This document shows positions 62,401-64,000 of a DNA stretch of 64,000 bases, piece by piece. The notes beneath the pieces were generated by a model. The model was not told the DNA's origin. It saw only the letters and a list, made by a program, of their open reading frames with translations, and did not search any database. How positions within the stretch are numbered: the first letter of the stretch is position 1; the number at the start of each line of letters is the position of its first letter. Source of the stretch: Brachionus manjavacas (taxonomy: Eukaryota > Rotifera > Eurotatoria > Ploima > Brachionidae); the NCBI GenBank assembly GCA_019054805.1, contig JAHQIY010000039.1, positions 248,001 to 312,000 of the forward strand. Reading direction: 5' to 3'. The translations under genes were made by a program, and so were the position numbers.

Positions 62401-64000
62401 GATTACCAATAACTGAGTTTTCAAATCACTGCAGAATGGTCAATTTTTTAGCTACGATAATGATTAATAGCTCAAATTCAAGAGCGCAAAAAGTTCTACA
62501 TGATACAATTTACAGGAGTCCAAAAAGTTAAAAGGACAAGAAATTAGGCGACTTCGAAAAAGAGCAAAAAACCCATTTTTTGACGTTTTTCAAAAAGGTT
62601 TTTTGCAATGAATTTTTCAAATTATGGAAAACCGAAGTTACCACTAGATAGATCTTGAAATTTTCTTGACTTTGGCTTTTACAGATCAAAAAAAGGTCAA
62701 AGATTCGAAAAGTTATGCGCATGCGAAACTTGCAAGTGATTACCAATAACTGAGTTTTCAAATCACTGCAGAATGGTCAATTTTTTAGCTACGATAATGA
62801 TTAATAGCTCAAATTCAAGAGCGCAAAAAGTTCTACATGATACAATTTACAGGAGTCCAAAAAGTTAAAAGGACAAGAAATTAGGCGACTTCGAAAAAGA
62901 GCAAAAAACCCATTTTTTGACGTTTTTCAAAAAGGTTTTTTGCAATGAATTTTTCAAATTATGGAAAACCGAAGTTACCACTAGATAGATCTTGAAATTT
63001 TCTTGACTTTGGCTTTTACAGATCAAAAAAAGGTCAAAGATTCGAAAAGTTATGCGCATGCGAAACTTGCAAGTGATTACCAATAACTGAGTTTTCAAAT
63101 CACTGCAGAATGGTCAATTTTTTAGCTACGATAATGATTAATAGCTCAAATTCAAGAGCGCAAAAAGTTCTACATGATACAATTTACAGGAGTCCAAAAA
63201 GTTAAAAGGACAAGAAATTAGGCGACTTCGAAAAAGAGCAAAAAACCCATTTTTTGACGTTTTTCAAAAAGGTTTTTTGCAATGAATTTTTCAAATTATG
63301 GAAAACCGAAGTTACCACTAGATAGATCTTGAAATTTTCTTGACTTTGGCTTTTACAGATCAAAATAGGTCAAAGATTCGAAAAGTAATGCGCATGCGAA
63401 ACTTGCAAGTGATTACCAATAACTGAGTTTTCAAATCACTGCAGAATGGTCAATTTTTTAGCTACGATAATGATTAATAGCTCAAATTCAAGAACGCAAA
63501 AAGTTCTACATGATACAATTTACAGGAGTCCAAAAAAATTTAAAGGACAAGAAATTAGGCGACTTCGAAAAAGAGCAAAAAACCCATTTTTTGACGTTTT
63601 TCAAAAAGGTTTTTTGCAATGAATTTTTCAAATTATGGAAAACCGAAGTTACCACTAGATAGATCTTGAAATTTTCTTGACTTTGGCTTTTACAGATCAA
63701 AAAAAGGTCAAAGATTCGAAAAGTTATGCGCATGCGAAACTTGCAAGTGATTACCAATAACTGAGTTTTCAAATCACTGCAGAATGGTCAATTTTTTAGC
63801 TACGATAATGATTAATAGCTCAAATTCAAGAGCGCAAAAAGTTCTACATGATACAATTTACAGGAGTCCAAAAAGTTAAAAGGACAAGAAATTAGGCGAC
63901 TTCGAAAAAGAGCAAAAAACCCATTTTTTGACGTTTTTCAAAAAGGTTTTTTGCAATGAATTTTTCAAATTATGGAAAACCGAAGTTACCACTAGATAGA
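50410..64000. repeat. 337-bp satellite array, about 40 monomers, continuing past the window
   Basis: Head-to-tail monomers of 336-337 bp fill this region and run off the right edge. The first four units (50410-51750) differ from each other and from the rest at many sites; from about 52430 on most units are identical or differ by one or two bases. Each unit has a nested inverted repeat, GCAAAAAACC ... TTTTTG ... CAAAAA ... GGTTTTTTGC, and a GC-containing spot TATGCGCATGCGAAACTTGC. A 77-codon open frame on the minus strand recurs in most units but opens with TTG rather than ATG, and single-base indels break it in several units, so it is probably not a gene. No CENP-B-box-like motif is seen. Confidence 0.95.

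Noticed and set aside
51082-63772. Recurrent 77-codon minus-strand frame in the satellite
   Set aside because: It opens with TTG, not ATG, single-base indels break it in several otherwise identical units, and its presence follows from repeat identity rather than selection.
50410-64000. CRISPR array
   Set aside because: Units are contiguous 337-bp monomers without unique spacers, in a eukaryotic genome.

Overview
The window is an AT-rich stretch of nuclear DNA from a metazoan. Splice-consensus introns interrupt every conserved gene, and all three standard stop codons are used. The gene set (junctophilin, TRPC4AP, TMEM26, an SLC9A-type Na+/H+ exchanger, HEATR3, INTS2) is animal-type. Very short introns (most 43-78 nt) together with low GC suggest a small-bodied invertebrate such as a rotifer or flatworm. 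That placement is an inference; no marker in the window fixes it.

Layout, left to right. The minus strand carries the 5' end of INTS2 (running off the left edge) and, only 100 bp upstream of its ATG, a complete nine-exon HEATR3. The plus strand then carries TMEM26 (four exons) and a ten-exon SLC9A exchanger. A 3.8 kb intergenic stretch holds LINE fragments and a decayed DNA-transposon-like block. TRPC4AP (plus, nine exons, 9.4 kb) follows; its 4.0 kb and 2.0 kb introns are full of transposon debris. After 4.2 kb of repeat-rich spacer comes a complete five-exon junctophilin on the minus strand, convergent with TRPC4AP, including two 87-nt exons, the last of which encodes the C-terminal membrane anchor. 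From 34.2 to 45.9 kb I see no gene. Nested and inverted LINE copies occupy 45.9-49.7 kb. From about 50.4 kb to the right edge the sequence is a satellite array of about 40 copies of a 337-bp monomer.

The genes do not form a single pathway. INTS2 (Integrator) and HEATR3 (RPL5/RPL11 import) are nuclear housekeeping functions packed closely enough to suggest shared transcription. TMEM26, the exchanger and junctophilin are membrane proteins; TRPC4AP is a cullin-4 substrate adaptor. Exon models were built by hand from splice phase and family resemblance, and every multi-exon model closes in frame.

The most interesting non-genic signals are: (1) a two-armed RNA structure closed by an outer helix, just upstream of an ATT-repeat tail, in four separate retroelement 3' ends, with compensatory base changes between copies; (2) a satellite monomer containing a strong nested dyad symmetry, with variant patterns that record local amplification; (3) several short inverted-repeat elements; and (4) a predicted GC-AG intron in TRPC4AP.
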